Positions 50,258 through 59,716 of a stretch of DNA of 64,000 bases are shown in pieces. Source of the DNA: Verrucomicrobiales bacterium (GTDB lineage Bacteria; Verrucomicrobiota; Verrucomicrobiia; Limisphaerales; J093); the NCBI GenBank assembly GCA_024233305.1, contig JACKPV010000025.1, positions 248,001-312,000 on the forward strand, in the 5' to 3' direction. The position numbers and the translations under genes were made by a program. Positions within the stretch are counted from its first letter, which is position 1; the number at the start of each line of letters is the position of its first letter. Under the pieces are notes generated by a model that saw only the letters and a program-made list of their open reading frames with translations, did not search any database and had not been told where the DNA came from.

Positions 50258-50293
50258 GCGCCGGCGGCCGGGCGGCCGCCGGCGTTCTGCTTT
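50258..50293. terminator. Strong bidirectional terminator after amtB
   Basis: CGCCGGCGGCC, loop GGGC, GGCCGCCGGCG: an 11-bp all-GC stem followed by TTCTGCTTTT. It lies between the convergent ends of amtB and the CRTAC1 gene. Confidence 0.85.
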
Positions 50294-50314
50294 TCCCGGC
50301 GCGAACCGCCGGCT

Positions 50315-53300
50315 TCAGTGGCCTTCCGAAAGCCACCTCCGCAAGGCAGAAACGGTGGGCACGCCCGGTTGGACCGCCAGGATCCGGCCGGCGTCATCGG
50401 TGATCACCGTCGACGGCACGGGGGCCTCGTAGCCCAATGCGTCGGCGAAGGCCGTCACCACCTGGCTGCGCGATCCGGGCTGGATGTTCACCAGCCGCGC
50501 CGTCGGCTGCCATTTGCCCGCGTAGGCTGCGAGCCGCTGGTTGTCGTCCGCCTCATCCGTGGGGGCGGCAATCACCTCGACGCCCTCCGCCCCAAGCGTC
50601 TCCTTCAGCCCTCGCAGCCTCGCCAACCCTTCCGTCCACGCCGGCGAGGACGTCGCGAAACTGATGTAGGCGCGCACTTTCGCCGGCTTTTTCGCGACAT
50701 CCCAGACGCTGACCGGGAACACCTTGCCGGCCCGGCGGACAACTGGGTTGCCGGCGTTCTCGACGCGGTATGGCTCCCTGGCAAAGGCCGAGCCCGACGC
50801 GGAATCAGCCGGGTTCTCGAACACGGTCAGCAAGGTCCCCTCGGCGACATCCGTGGTCGAAGCGGTCCGCCCCGAAGGCCAGCGGACGGTAACTCCGGCC
50901 ACCTGCGAATGGGGGCCGATGCCCACGATCATCGTCGGGGAATTCTGCGACGACCAACCCTCGCCGCAGCGGTGTTCCCGGACGACCTTCGTGTCGCCAA
51001 GGTCCACCGTCACCCGGGCTCCATAGCCATCCCGGCACGCATATTCCTTCGAGGGGAAAGCGGTGCGGTTGCCGCCCACGAACTTCAGCGCGATCACGCC
51101 GCCCGCGCGCCCGACGGCGGTCATTTCGTTGTGGTAGAGGTTGAACAGCGGTTGGTTGCCGTTGACCAAGGCGAGGTCCAGCCAGCCGTCGCGGTCGTAA
51201 TCCAGAACGGCAAACCCGCGGCTGTCGGCCGGGTTGTCGAGCCCTGCAATCCCCGAAGCATCCACGAACGAACTACCGCCCAGATTGGCGTAGTAGCGGT
51301 TGCGCTCGCGGTCATGGAGCGAATGCACCCGGATGCGGTCGCCCCGCCGTTCGACCCCGACCATCCGGGCGTCGATCTGCGGTCCGAGGTTGTCCGGCGA
51401 CGGCGTCCGGCGCCACTCGGGTGAGAAGCGGAACGAGGCGCGGGACAGTCGTTCGTCAGCCCGGACCATCGTGCGCCAGAGGTTGCTTTCGAGATCCAGC
51501 CCGGACGCCAGTTCCTCCGGGGCGGAGAAATAGCCGCTCATCACGTGAAGATCGAGGAAGCTGTCGTTGTCGAAGTCCGCAAAGCACCCGCCCCACGACC
51601 AACCCACGCGCTTCACTGTCATCGCCGGCGCCGCCAACCCGGCGACCTGTTTGAACCGGCCGGCGGGTTCCTTGTGATAGAGGAAGTTGCCGTTGGCGGA
51701 TTCGGCAAACAACGGGTCCAACCCGGGAATCCGCGCGCTGAACCGACGGCCCACGTCGCTGTACATATTCGAAACGTAGAGATCGTCCCGGCCGTCGTTG
51801 TCGTAGTCGCCGAAGGACGCTCCCATCGAAAAGCCGTAGAACGTCAGGCCCGCCTCCGCGGTGACCTCGGTAAACCCGTCCGGCATATCGTTCCGGAAAA
51901 GGACGTTCAATCCCCAGTCGTTGGGCACATACAGATCCGGACGACCATCCTCGTTGTAGTCGCACCAAGTCGCCTGGAGGGAATTGCGCCATAAACCGAC
52001 CGTCCCGTTCTCGACGGCGGGCTCGAACCGACCGCCTCCCCGGTTGACCAGCAGCACATTCGGCGGTCCCAATTGGTCGAGCACCGTGGTCAGCTGCAAC
52101 TGGCTGTGCTCGGCCACCCGGCGCCGGAACTCGCGCGCCAGTTCCGGCGGAAAGAACTCGTCCGGCCAGTCGAAATCGCTCCCCTCCGCCGCCTTCGAGT
52201 AACCCCCGCCCGATCCCGACGGCGCCGCGGGCCGGTAAGTGCAGAGGTAGACGTCAAGCAGGCCGTCCGCGTTGTAGTCCGCCGCCGACATCGAGATCAC
52301 CGCCATGGGCATGAACTTCGGAACGGGCGGCTGGTAGAAGGTCCCGCCCTGGTTCTCCAGATAACTCGCCCGCAACAGGCTCCGGCCCAGGATCACGTCG
52401 AGGTCGCCGTCGTTGTCGAAGTCGGCGAACAGCGCGCACGTCGTGTGGCCAGGCAGATCGAGGTGGTACTTCGCCGCCTCCTCGGAGAACGTGCCGTCAC
52501 CGTGATTGATCAACAGCAGGTTCTTCCCGATGCGCACGGTAATGTAGATGTCATCGAACCCGTCCCCGTTGACGTCCGCCACCGCAATGCCCTCCTTTTG
52601 GTTCACCGAAATCGGCGCGAAGTAGGGATGCGGCATCCGCTGCATCCCTTCCCGGTAATACTTGACCGTGGCGGCGTAATGTTGCGACCGGCGCAGCATC
52701 GCCGGTTCCTGTGGAGCCCGCAGCGCGGCATCCAGGGCCTCGACAAACAGCCGCCTCGGGCTCGCGTTCCAGTCCATCGACCGCGTCTTCCATCCCGTGA
52801 TCAACCACTCCCCAGCGCGGTTGTCCGCCGACTTTGCGCGTTCCCAATCGACGTCGACGGCTCCCAACAGAGAACGCCATTCGCCGGAGGTCATCCGGAC
52901 CAACGCCTCGAAGCGCAATCCGCAGGCAAACCGCCACATGTCCCCGTCCGGATGCTCGCCGTCGACGAACCGGAACCGCGCGTGCTCAAAAAAATCCACC
53001 CCCTCGATCAGCGGATGCCAGATGGCCGGCGCGTTGAGCAGCGCCGGCGCGGCGGCCAACGGCCAACTCCGACGCTCGAGCCCGGGGGAAAGGTCATCGG
53101 AGCGGGCCGGGCCCGGCCCCAAGTCCACCACGGACACGGCCGGGGCAAACATCCCTGCGGCGTCCTCCCGGGCACCGGGCAATCCGAGATCAAGCAAGGC
53201 CTCCGCCAGAAGGTCCAGCTTGGGCGTCAGCGCCAGCATAGTCTCCTCGGCGGCAACCAGCCCACGGACCACGGCGTCATCGCTGGCCGCATCCGCTGCG

Positions 53301-53554
53301 GCAGCGGCCGGCGCCGGGGCCGGCCGGGCTTCCTGACCGGGTGGTTTCGGCGCAGAACTCTCGCGGGATGGACGATTGAGCCCGCGCCAGGCCGGGTAGG
53401 CGAGCGCCAGAAACGCCACCACCAGAAGTCCGCGAAACCACGCTCGACGCACTGGTCCGTCGTTTCCCGGGCGGGTGTTTGGTCCGGGCGGGCCTCCCGT
53501 CCGCGGCCTTGAGGCGGCCTCTTCGCGGCCGGCTTTGCTTCCTGTCTGCTTCAT
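50315..53554 (-). CDS. CRTAC1-type secreted protein: FG-GAP/VCBS repeats, ASPIC/UnbV domain, thioredoxin-like end
   Basis: 1,079 residues from ATG 53554. A basic N-terminus and membrane helix (FRGLLVVAFLALAYPAW) act as anchor or signal. FG-GAP/VCBS repeats with Ca-binding loops include ADVNGDGFDDIYITVRIG, ADFDNDGDLDVILGRSL and DYDNDGRDDLYVSNMY. The ASPIC/UnbV domain holds CRDGYGARVTVDLGDTK and VTVRWPSGRTASTTDV. The last ~140 residues look thioredoxin-like (KPAKVRAYISFATSSPAW ... VPSTVITDDAGRILAVQPG), but the usual CxxC is absent (ATSSPAW). These proteins are exported; binding to surfaces or polysaccharide is assumed, not proven. Not in an operon. Confidence 0.9.
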   Translation of the reverse strand: MKQTGSKAGREEAASRPRTGGPPGPNTRPGNDGPVRRAWFRGLLVVAFLALAYPAWRGLNRPSRESSAPKPPGQEARPAPAPAAAAADAASDDAVVRGLVAAEETMLALTPKLDLLAEALLDLGLPGAREDAAGMFAPAVSVVDLGPGPARSDDLSPGLERRSWPLAAAPALLNAPAIWHPLIEGVDFFEHARFRFVDGEHPDGDMWRFACGLRFEALVRMTSGEWRSLLGAVDVDWERAKSADNRAGEWLITGWKTRSMDWNASPRRLFVEALDAALRAPQEPAMLRRSQHYAATVKYYREGMQRMPHPYFAPISVNQKEGIAVADVNGDGFDDIYITVRIGKNLLLINHGDGTFSEEAAKYHLDLPGHTTCALFADFDNDGDLDVILGRSLLRASYLENQGGTFYQPPVPKFMPMAVISMSAADYNADGLLDVYLCTYRPAAPSGSGGGYSKAAEGSDFDWPDEFFPPELAREFRRRVAEHSQLQLTTVLDQLGPPNVLLVNRGGGRFEPAVENGTVGLWRNSLQATWCDYNEDGRPDLYVPNDWGLNVLFRNDMPDGFTEVTAEAGLTFYGFSMGASFGDYDNDGRDDLYVSNMYSDVGRRFSARIPGLDPLFAESANGNFLYHKEPAGRFKQVAGLAAPAMTVKRVGWSWGGCFADFDNDSFLDLHVMSGYFSAPEELASGLDLESNLWRTMVRADERLSRASFRFSPEWRRTPSPDNLGPQIDARMVGVERRGDRIRVHSLHDRERNRYYANLGGSSFVDASGIAGLDNPADSRGFAVLDYDRDGWLDLALVNGNQPLFNLYHNEMTAVGRAGGVIALKFVGGNRTAFPSKEYACRDGYGARVTVDLGDTKVVREHRCGEGWSSQNSPTMIVGIGPHSQVAGVTVRWPSGRTASTTDVAEGTLLTVFENPADSASGSAFAREPYRVENAGNPVVRRAGKVFPVSVWDVAKKPAKVRAYISFATSSPAWTEGLARLRGLKETLGAEGVEVIAAPTDEADDNQRLAAYAGKWQPTARLVNIQPGSRSQVVTAFADALGYEAPVPSTVITDDAGRILAVQPGVPTVSALRRWLSEGH

Positions 53555-53693
53555 GGATCGCACAATCAACGGTTACGCCGGCGGCCGCCCTGCCCCCGCG
53601 GACGACGGTTGCCGGACGACGTTGCCCTCGGGACCTTTGCCGCGGCAAGCTCGGGGCCGCGCCCCGGGTCCAGGGCGGCGTGCGCATCCCGGC

Positions 53694-53803
53694 TGGTTCC
53701 GAGTCCCAGGCAGCTGGGGAAATGGCGCGCGGAGTTCATTCCGCTGGCCCCGCCGGAAGTCAAGCTTGCTGCGGAATCCATTCCGCGATCCGGGCAGGCG
53801 GCA
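53694..53803 (+). repeat. Family 2 dispersed repeat, copy 4
   Basis: GGTTCCGAGTCCCAGGCAGC at the start, GCGCGGAGTTCATTCCGCTG in the centre and ATTCCGCGATCCGGGCAGGC at the end. It lies just upstream of the promoter of the five-repeat protein gene. The rest of 53555-53877 shows nothing else clear. Confidence 0.8.
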
Positions 53804-53833
53804 AGGCGCACCGAGCCTGCCATCCGGTCCCTT

Positions 53834-53862
53834 TTGGCTTGACACTTTTGTGCCGTTAATAC
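53834..53862 (+). promoter_or_regulatory. Possible promoter of the five-repeat protein gene
   Basis: TTGGCT (53834), 17 bases, then TAATAC (53857). A better -35 match TTGACA overlaps at 53839 but is only 12 bases from the -10. The start codon follows 15 bases after the -10, giving a very short leader. Confidence 0.35.
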
Positions 53863-53877
53863 AGAAGGGGCGCAATC

Positions 53878-56800
53878 ATGAACCGTACGCATAAACGCCT
53901 TGGGTTGGCATGCGCCCTGGTCCTGGTCGCGACCATGACCGCAACGCATGCCGTTCGCGCGCAGGAAATCCTGTGGACCGTCGGGGTGGACGACAACGGC
54001 TGGCCCTGCCCGAGCGCCGCCGGCGGCCCGGATGCCTGCTTCGTCCAGGAAAACGGGTCGGTCAATCCGTTGCCGGGAGATCCCTACAACCTTCCCGTCG
54101 ATCGGCTGGCGGACAACGATTACTACCTCTTCGGCCAATACTATTACTACATCGAGAGCAACGGGCTTTACGACCCGGTCGGCTATGTCTTCGATGAGGA
54201 AGCGGCGGAACGCGCCCTCACCACCGGCGACATCGAGCAACGCTACCACTTCAACCTCCCGGACAACCTGCAACCCGACGACCTGCTGTCGGTGACGTTC
54301 GACGCCAGCAACCTCGATACGAGCGGCTCAGACCCCCGTTTCGGTGTGGCCGTCCTGGTCAACAATGTGGTGGTGCAGGAACAGATCGTCATTCGACAGG
54401 CCCAGCTCGACGTGGACTACACCACCCCGGCCTTCACCCTGGCGAGCGTGAATGCGGTGGCCGGTCCGGATTGGGACAACATCGTCACCCTCCGCGGCAC
54501 GAGCTACAGCACGGAAGGCGGCGGCAACTGGATGGGCATCGACTACGTCCAGCTCAACCGCGAGTCCACCGCCCTCCCCACGCCGGTCTTCCCGTGGACG
54601 GCCGGCGCCGATGACGACGACTGGGCGACCGGCAACGGCGGCGGCCCCGACGCGACCTTCGTGGAAGGCAACGCGACCCTCAACGCCCTGCCCGGCAGTC
54701 CGACGAGCAGCGAGACGGCTGGCGGCGCCGACAACGACTACTATTTCGCCGGCGTATACGACAACGTCCTGGCCGGCAACGGGACCTACCAGCCCGTCGG
54801 GACCGTTGCCGCCAACGAGGAAGCCGCGGAAGGCCGGCTGGACGCGACCGAGAACGAATTGCGCTTCCACTTCAACCTGCCGAACACCCTGCAAGCCGGC
54901 AATCTGGCCGCGGTCACCTTCGATCCGCTGAGTCTGGACACCACCGCCGCCGACCCGCGTTTCGGCGTCGAGGTCTACGTCAACGGGGTCCAGGTCGCCG
55001 CCGAAATCCTCATCCGCCCGGATCAACTCGGGCAACCGATCACAACGCCTTCCTTCGCGCTCAGCAGCGTCAACGCCCAGTTCGGGCTTGGCTACGACAA
55101 CATCGTGACACTCCGGGGCATCAGCCATGCCGACGCCGGTGGCGGCGCTTCTCTCGCGCTCGATTTCGTGCGGTTCAAGCCGATGCCGCTGCCGCCCGTG
55201 CTGCCCTGGTCCGTGGGCCGGAATGACAACGCGCAACCCGCGGGTGACGGCGGCGGGGCCGGCGCCTCCTTCGTCCAGGAAAACGGCCAGAGCAATCCCC
55301 TCCCCGGCGTTCCCAACAGCCCGGAAGTCGATCAGCAGGCGGACGACGATTACTACCTGGCCGGCGTCTACGAAACCATCATCCCGGAGAACGGGGCCTA
55401 CACTCCCGTGGGTGATGTCGCGGCCAGCGAAGAAGCCGCCGAGCGCGCCTTCGCCGGCACGGACAACGATTTGCGCTACCATTTCAACCTGCCCGCCGGG
55501 CTGAGCATGGACGCGCCGCTCACCTTCAGCTTCGATCCGCTGAGCCTCCAGGGCGACGCCGCGGAACCGCGTTACGGCATCGAAGTCTACGTCAACGATG
55601 TGCTCGTCCAAAGCGAGGTGCTGATCGGCACGGCGGACCTGAACCACACGGTCTTCACCCCGCCGTTCACCCCGTCCGAAGTGAATGCGGTGACGGGTCC
55701 CGGCACCGACAACTTCATCACCCTCAAGGGCATCAATTACAATGCCGATGGCGGCGGCAACTGGATGGGCATCGACTACGTCCGCCTGGACCCGGTCCTC
55801 CCGCCGCCGTTCCCGCTGTCGGTGAACAAGGACAACAACAGCCACACCGGCGGCGCGGGCGGTGGCCCGAACACCGTGATGGTTCAGGAGGCCGGAATCA
55901 ACGAACTGCCGGGCAACCCCGCCGGGGGCGAGGTCGACCAGCAGAGCGACGACGACTACTATTTCGCCGGCGAATACACCACAACCCTGCCGCAGGTCGT
56001 CGAGTTTTACGGGGTCGACTATGAACCGGTCGGCACCGTGTTGGTGAACGAGTACGCTGCCGAACGCGCCTTCGCGGGCGCCGACAACGAGATGCGTTTC
56101 CACTTCAACCTGCCCGATACCCTGCAGCCAACCGACGAACTGTTCCTCTCCTACGATGCACTCGATCTGGATGGGAGCGGCGGCTCGCCTCAGTACGGGG
56201 TCGAGGTCTATTTCAATGGAGTCCAGGTTCAAGCCGAGCAGCTCATCACCTCGGCCGAACTGGACGTGGATTATGTGGTCGGTCCGTTCACCCTCGCCAG
56301 TGTCGACGCAGCGGTCGGCCCCGGATTCGACAATGTCGTCACGCTGCGGGGCATCAATCACAGCGCCGACGGCGGCGGCAACTGGATGGGGGTTGACTAT
56401 CTGAACGTCGATCCGATGCCGGAGCCGGTCTTCCCGTGGGCCGTGGGACGGGACGACAACGGGTGGCCCGCCGGCGATGGCGGCGGCGAGAGCGCATCTT
56501 TCGTTCAGGAGGCCAATGTCAACGATCTCCCCGGCAACCCGCGGAGCCCCGAGACCGCGCAGCAGGCGGACGATGACTACTACTTCGCCGGCGCCTACAC
56601 CTCCATTATCTCGCAGAACGGCGTCTACGAGCCGGTGGGCTACGTGCTGCGCAACGAGGAGGCGGCGGAACGGGCCTTCGCCGGGGCGGACAACGACCTG
56701 CGCTACCACTTCAACCTCCCCGCGACGCTGAACCCGAGCGACGAAGTGGTGGTCACCTTCGACGCCTTCAACCTCGACGAGGGCGAGGCCAACACGGATC

Positions 56801-57234
56801 CCCGCTACGGCATCGAGATCTACGTCAACGGCACGCTGGTCCAGCCCGAGATCGTCATCCGTCCCGAACAGCTCGACGAGGATTACTCGACCGAGCCCTT
56901 CACCCTGGCCAGCGTGAATGCGCGACTCGGCCCCGGGGCGGACAACATCGTCAACCTCAAGGGGATCAATTACAGCGCGGACGGTGGGGGCAACTGGATG
57001 GGCATCGATTACGTCCGCATGGGCGCCCCGGGCAGCGGTGAACCGCCCGTGTTCACCGGAGCCACCCTCAGCGGCGGACAGTTGACACTGACCTGGACCG
57101 GCAACGGCGTCCTCGAGTACGCCCCGAGTGTGACCGGGCCCTGGACACCCATCGCGCCGGCGCCAACGTCACCCTACACCGAGAGCGTCCAGAGCGGCCA
57201 ACCGAGTCGCTTCTACCGCCTGGTCGGGCCGTAA
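53878..57234 (+). CDS. Secreted protein of five ~205-residue tandem repeats
   Basis: 1,118 residues from ATG 53878. Signal peptide LGLACALVLVATMTATHAVRA. The mature protein is five repeats at about residues 30-236, 237-440, 441-643, 644-850 and 851-1050. Each has the order PW-x-x-G-x-D-D-N, G-GG-x-x-A-SFVQE, LPG-P, QADDDYYFAG, PVG-V, NEEAAERAF-AG-DN, RYHFNLP, YGIEVYVN, GPG-DN-V-L-GI and GGGNWMGIDYV. The repeats are beta-rich by appearance. No known family was recognised. A short C-terminal module (LTLTWTGNGVLEYAPS...RFYRLVGP) is common in exported Verrucomicrobiota proteins. Repeat 4 has diverged most at its start (SVNKDNNSHTGG). Likely extracellular; adhesion or binding is a guess. Confidence 0.88.
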   Translation: MNRTHKRLGLACALVLVATMTATHAVRAQEILWTVGVDDNGWPCPSAAGGPDACFVQENGSVNPLPGDPYNLPVDRLADNDYYLFGQYYYYIESNGLYDPVGYVFDEEAAERALTTGDIEQRYHFNLPDNLQPDDLLSVTFDASNLDTSGSDPRFGVAVLVNNVVVQEQIVIRQAQLDVDYTTPAFTLASVNAVAGPDWDNIVTLRGTSYSTEGGGNWMGIDYVQLNRESTALPTPVFPWTAGADDDDWATGNGGGPDATFVEGNATLNALPGSPTSSETAGGADNDYYFAGVYDNVLAGNGTYQPVGTVAANEEAAEGRLDATENELRFHFNLPNTLQAGNLAAVTFDPLSLDTTAADPRFGVEVYVNGVQVAAEILIRPDQLGQPITTPSFALSSVNAQFGLGYDNIVTLRGISHADAGGGASLALDFVRFKPMPLPPVLPWSVGRNDNAQPAGDGGGAGASFVQENGQSNPLPGVPNSPEVDQQADDDYYLAGVYETIIPENGAYTPVGDVAASEEAAERAFAGTDNDLRYHFNLPAGLSMDAPLTFSFDPLSLQGDAAEPRYGIEVYVNDVLVQSEVLIGTADLNHTVFTPPFTPSEVNAVTGPGTDNFITLKGINYNADGGGNWMGIDYVRLDPVLPPPFPLSVNKDNNSHTGGAGGGPNTVMVQEAGINELPGNPAGGEVDQQSDDDYYFAGEYTTTLPQVVEFYGVDYEPVGTVLVNEYAAERAFAGADNEMRFHFNLPDTLQPTDELFLSYDALDLDGSGGSPQYGVEVYFNGVQVQAEQLITSAELDVDYVVGPFTLASVDAAVGPGFDNVVTLRGINHSADGGGNWMGVDYLNVDPMPEPVFPWAVGRDDNGWPAGDGGGESASFVQEANVNDLPGNPRSPETAQQADDDYYFAGAYTSIISQNGVYEPVGYVLRNEEAAERAFAGADNDLRYHFNLPATLNPSDEVVVTFDAFNLDEGEANTDPRYGIEIYVNGTLVQPEIVIRPEQLDEDYSTEPFTLASVNARLGPGADNIVNLKGINYSADGGGNWMGIDYVRMGAPGSGEPPVFTGATLSGGQLTLTWTGNGVLEYAPSVTGPWTPIAPAPTSPYTESVQSGQPSRFYRLVGP
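53966..57027 (+). repeat. Five in-frame ~610-bp coding repeats
   Basis: Units begin near 53969, 54586, 55198, 55807 and 56428; lengths are 617, 612, 609, 621 and ~600 bases. They align at both DNA and protein level through the whole unit. Confidence 0.9.
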
Positions 57235-57257
57235 TCCGACCGTCCGCTGCACCGATC

Positions 57258-57298
57258 GCCCGGGCCGCCTCGAAGCCGGTCCGGGCGTTTCGTTTTTC
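57258..57298 (+). terminator. Rho-independent terminator after the five-repeat gene
   Basis: GCCCGG...CCGGGC stem (inner GCC/GGT region may extend it), 24 bases after the stop, followed by GTTTCGTTTTTC. Confidence 0.8.
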
Positions 57299-57455
57299 TC
57301 CCGCCGGCAATCTGTCCAGTGCACGTCCCGCCACTTGGCCGCCAATGATCTTGCGTCCCGGTGGGAATCAAGGGTATTGAACGGCGGCGGTAATCTGGCG
57401 GGGATCATCTCGACCCGGGCAACCGGTCCCCCGTCCGGACTTCGGTCGCACATCT

Positions 57456-58226
57456 ATGTCACTACTCAGCGGCAAGACAGGCATTGTTTTTGGCGTGGCC
57501 AACCGGCGCTCGATTGCATGGGCAATCGCCCGCGCCTGGGTGGACGCGGGCGCTCGGCTGGCCTTCACCTATCAGGGCGACCGGTTGCGCGAAAACGTCG
57601 AGGAACTCGTCGGCTCCCTCGGACAGGAATGTCCGATCATTCCCTGCGACGTCACCAAGGACGAGGAGATCCAGGCGACGTTCGACGCGCTGAAGGAGCG
57701 CTTCGGCGTGCTCGACCTCATGCTCCACTCGGTGGCTTTCGCGCCGCGCGACGCGCTGGAAGGACGATTCTTAAACACCTCGCGCGAGGCCTTTCGCATC
57801 GCCCACGATGTCAGCGCCTATTCGCTGGTCGCCCTCGCCCGCGCCGCGGCGCCCCTGATGGTGAACGGCGGCAGCATCATGGGATTGAGCTATTACGGGG
57901 CCGAAAAGGTGGTGCCGCACTACAACGTCATGGGAGTTGCCAAAGCCTCCCTCGAGGCCTGCACCCGGTACCTGGCCTACGACCTCGGCCCGCAACGCAT
58001 TCGCGTGAACTGCATCAGCGCCGGCCCCGTCAACACGCTGGCCGCCCGGGGCATCGCCGGCTTCACCGACATGCTCAAGCATTACGAAGCCCATTCGCCG
58101 CTGCGGCGCAATGTCACCCTCGACGAGCTGGGCGCCACCGGCCTCTTCCTCGCCAGCGAAGGCGCCGCGGCCATCACCGGCCAGGTGCTCTACGTCGATG
58201 GGGGCTACCAAATCATGGGAATGTGA
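57456..58226 (+). CDS. fabI: Enoyl-[acyl-carrier-protein] reductase (NADH)
   Basis: 256 residues from ATG 57456 (MSLLSGKTGIVFGVANRRSI). The divergent SDR glycine motif GVANRRSIAWAIA, the segment LMLHSVAFAPRDAL, and the active-site YYGAEKVVPHYNVMGVAKA (Tyr-x6-Lys) all match FabI. RIRVNCISAGPVNTLAARGI and TGQVLYVDGGYQIMGM follow. It reduces enoyl-ACP in the last step of fatty-acid elongation and is the triclosan target. It lies alone; the URO-D-type gene follows after 46 bases. Confidence 0.96.
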   Translation: MSLLSGKTGIVFGVANRRSIAWAIARAWVDAGARLAFTYQGDRLRENVEELVGSLGQECPIIPCDVTKDEEIQATFDALKERFGVLDLMLHSVAFAPRDALEGRFLNTSREAFRIAHDVSAYSLVALARAAAPLMVNGGSIMGLSYYGAEKVVPHYNVMGVAKASLEACTRYLAYDLGPQRIRVNCISAGPVNTLAARGIAGFTDMLKHYEAHSPLRRNVTLDELGATGLFLASEGAAAITGQVLYVDGGYQIMGM

Positions 58227-58272
58227 ATCCGGACGGCCGCCCGAAACGCGACCCGAGACACCGCCAGGCACC

Positions 58273-59268
58273 ATGCACGGGCCTCTTGCCAGACTGACGG
58301 ACCCTTCCCCGGGCTTCCCGGCCCTGCCGGTGCTCACCTATCCCGGCGCGCCGCTCGCCGGCGCCAGCGTCCGCGAACTCGTCACCGATCCCGACGCCCA
58401 GGTTCGAACCCAGCTCGCCCTCGCCGACCGATACCCGTTGCGCGCGCTGCTCACCTGCATGGATCTGAGCGTCGAAGCCGAGGCGTTCGGCAGCGAGATC
58501 CAACTGTCCGACGATGAAATCCCCACGGTCACCAACCGTCTGGCTCCCACCGCCGCCGCGGTCGAGGCGCTGAACATCCCGCGGGTTGGCGCCGCCCGCA
58601 CGGCGGTTTACCTCGAAGCCACGCGCCGGTTGCGCGCCGCGGCCGGCGGTCGGCTGGTGTTCGCCGGCATGGTCGGCCCGTTCTCCCTCGCCGCCCGGCT
58701 CCATGGCGTCGCGGAGGCCCTGAGCCTCACCCTCGGTGAACCGGACCTGATGCATGCCCTGATCGCCCGGGCCACCGCCTTCCTCGCGGCTTACGCCCGG
58801 GCCTTTCGCGAGGCCGGAGCCGACGGTGTCATCATGGCGGAACCCACCGCCGGCCTGCTTTCCCCCAAGGGCCTCGCCGCCTTTTCCTCCCGCTATGTGG
58901 CGGAAATCGTCGCGGCGGTGCAGGACAATTCGTTCAGCATCATCCTCCACAACTGCGCGGCCAAACGCGTCCACCTTGCCCCAAGCCTCGAGGCCGGCAC
59001 GCACGCCCTCCACTTCGGCAATCCCATGAACCTGTCCGAAGCCCTGGCGGCGGCTCCCCGCGAGATCCTGCTTCTGGGCAACCTCGATCCCGCCGGCGTG
59101 TTCGTTCAAGCAAGCGCCATCGCCGTCGCCGACGCCACGAAGGCACTCCTGCAAGCGGCAGGCGGCGCGGAGAATTTCGTCATCAGTTCCGGCTGCGATC
59201 TGCCGCCTTCGACTCCGCTCGCAAATCTCGACGCCTTCTTCGCCGCGCTTCACCAGCCCGGGGAATGA
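58273..59268 (+). CDS. Uroporphyrinogen decarboxylase / MtaA-type methyltransferase family protein
   Basis: 331 residues from ATG 58273. The TIM-barrel family is shown by LRALLTCMDLSVEAEAFGSE, GGRLVFAGMVGPFSLAARLH, GADGVIMAEPTAGLLSPKGL, SIILHNCAAKRVHLAPSLEA, HALHFGNPMNLSEAL and FVISSGCDLPPSTPLANL. The His-x-Cys and Cys positions (HNC, SGC) are the zinc-site type of corrinoid/cobamide methyltransferases (MtaA/MtbA), unlike true HemE. It probably transfers methyl groups between a corrinoid protein and an acceptor; the partner corrinoid protein is not adjacent. Cotranscription with fabI is plausible. Confidence 0.85.
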   Translation: MHGPLARLTDPSPGFPALPVLTYPGAPLAGASVRELVTDPDAQVRTQLALADRYPLRALLTCMDLSVEAEAFGSEIQLSDDEIPTVTNRLAPTAAAVEALNIPRVGAARTAVYLEATRRLRAAAGGRLVFAGMVGPFSLAARLHGVAEALSLTLGEPDLMHALIARATAFLAAYARAFREAGADGVIMAEPTAGLLSPKGLAAFSSRYVAEIVAAVQDNSFSIILHNCAAKRVHLAPSLEAGTHALHFGNPMNLSEALAAAPREILLLGNLDPAGVFVQASAIAVADATKALLQAAGGAENFVISSGCDLPPSTPLANLDAFFAALHQPGE

Positions 59269-59329
59269 TGGCGCCCGGCCACGTCGATACCTCCGGTTGC
59301 CCCTCCGACCAATCCTCTGAAAGACCCGC

Positions 59330-59716
59330 ATGAAGCCCCACCCGGTCCCCTTCGATTCCCCCATCCGCACCCTCATCCGATCCGGCTTCCGCAAGTGCCG
59401 CCTGTTCGGCCTGCCGGCCTTGGTGGCGGCAGGGGTCATCGGTTGCATGCCGCCACCGTCAATGCCGCGGTATGCCATTCCGCCCATCGGCGCGCAATGC
59501 ACCGTGCAGTTTCAACGTGACGCCCTGGGCGCCGGCGCCAGCCTCCCGATCTCGCCACGAACCAATAACATCAACGGCGCCGACACCAGCGTCTCCGGCG
59601 CGCTCAAGCAGTTCACTGCCGAGTGGATCGTGCTCGATTCGGGCGGCCGCGAAATCTGGATCCCCAAGACCGTGGTGCTCCTCATCGAAGTCGAATCCGC
59701 GTCCGCCACGCCGTGA
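59330..59716 (+). CDS. Small predicted lipoprotein, unknown function
   Basis: 128 residues. A long N-terminus leads to a hydrophobic stretch with lipobox-like end (LPALVAAGVIGC). The short mature part (GAQCTVQFQRDALGAGASLP, LKQFTAEWIVLDSGGREIWI, PKTVVLLIEVES) is beta-rich. No family recognised. The sequence reads as a genuine protein of limited length. Confidence 0.65.
   Translation: MKPHPVPFDSPIRTLIRSGFRKCRLFGLPALVAAGVIGCMPPPSMPRYAIPPIGAQCTVQFQRDALGAGASLPISPRTNNINGADTSVSGALKQFTAEWIVLDSGGREIWIPKTVVLLIEVESASATP

Noticed and set aside
54328..56709. Minus-strand frame of 793 codons opposite the five-repeat protein
   Set aside because: Its internal repetition mirrors the plus-strand repeats; no start context or family.
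58273..59268. True uroporphyrinogen decarboxylase (hemE)
   Set aside because: HNC and SGC zinc-type positions and lack of typical HemE start motifs point to the corrinoid methyltransferase branch.
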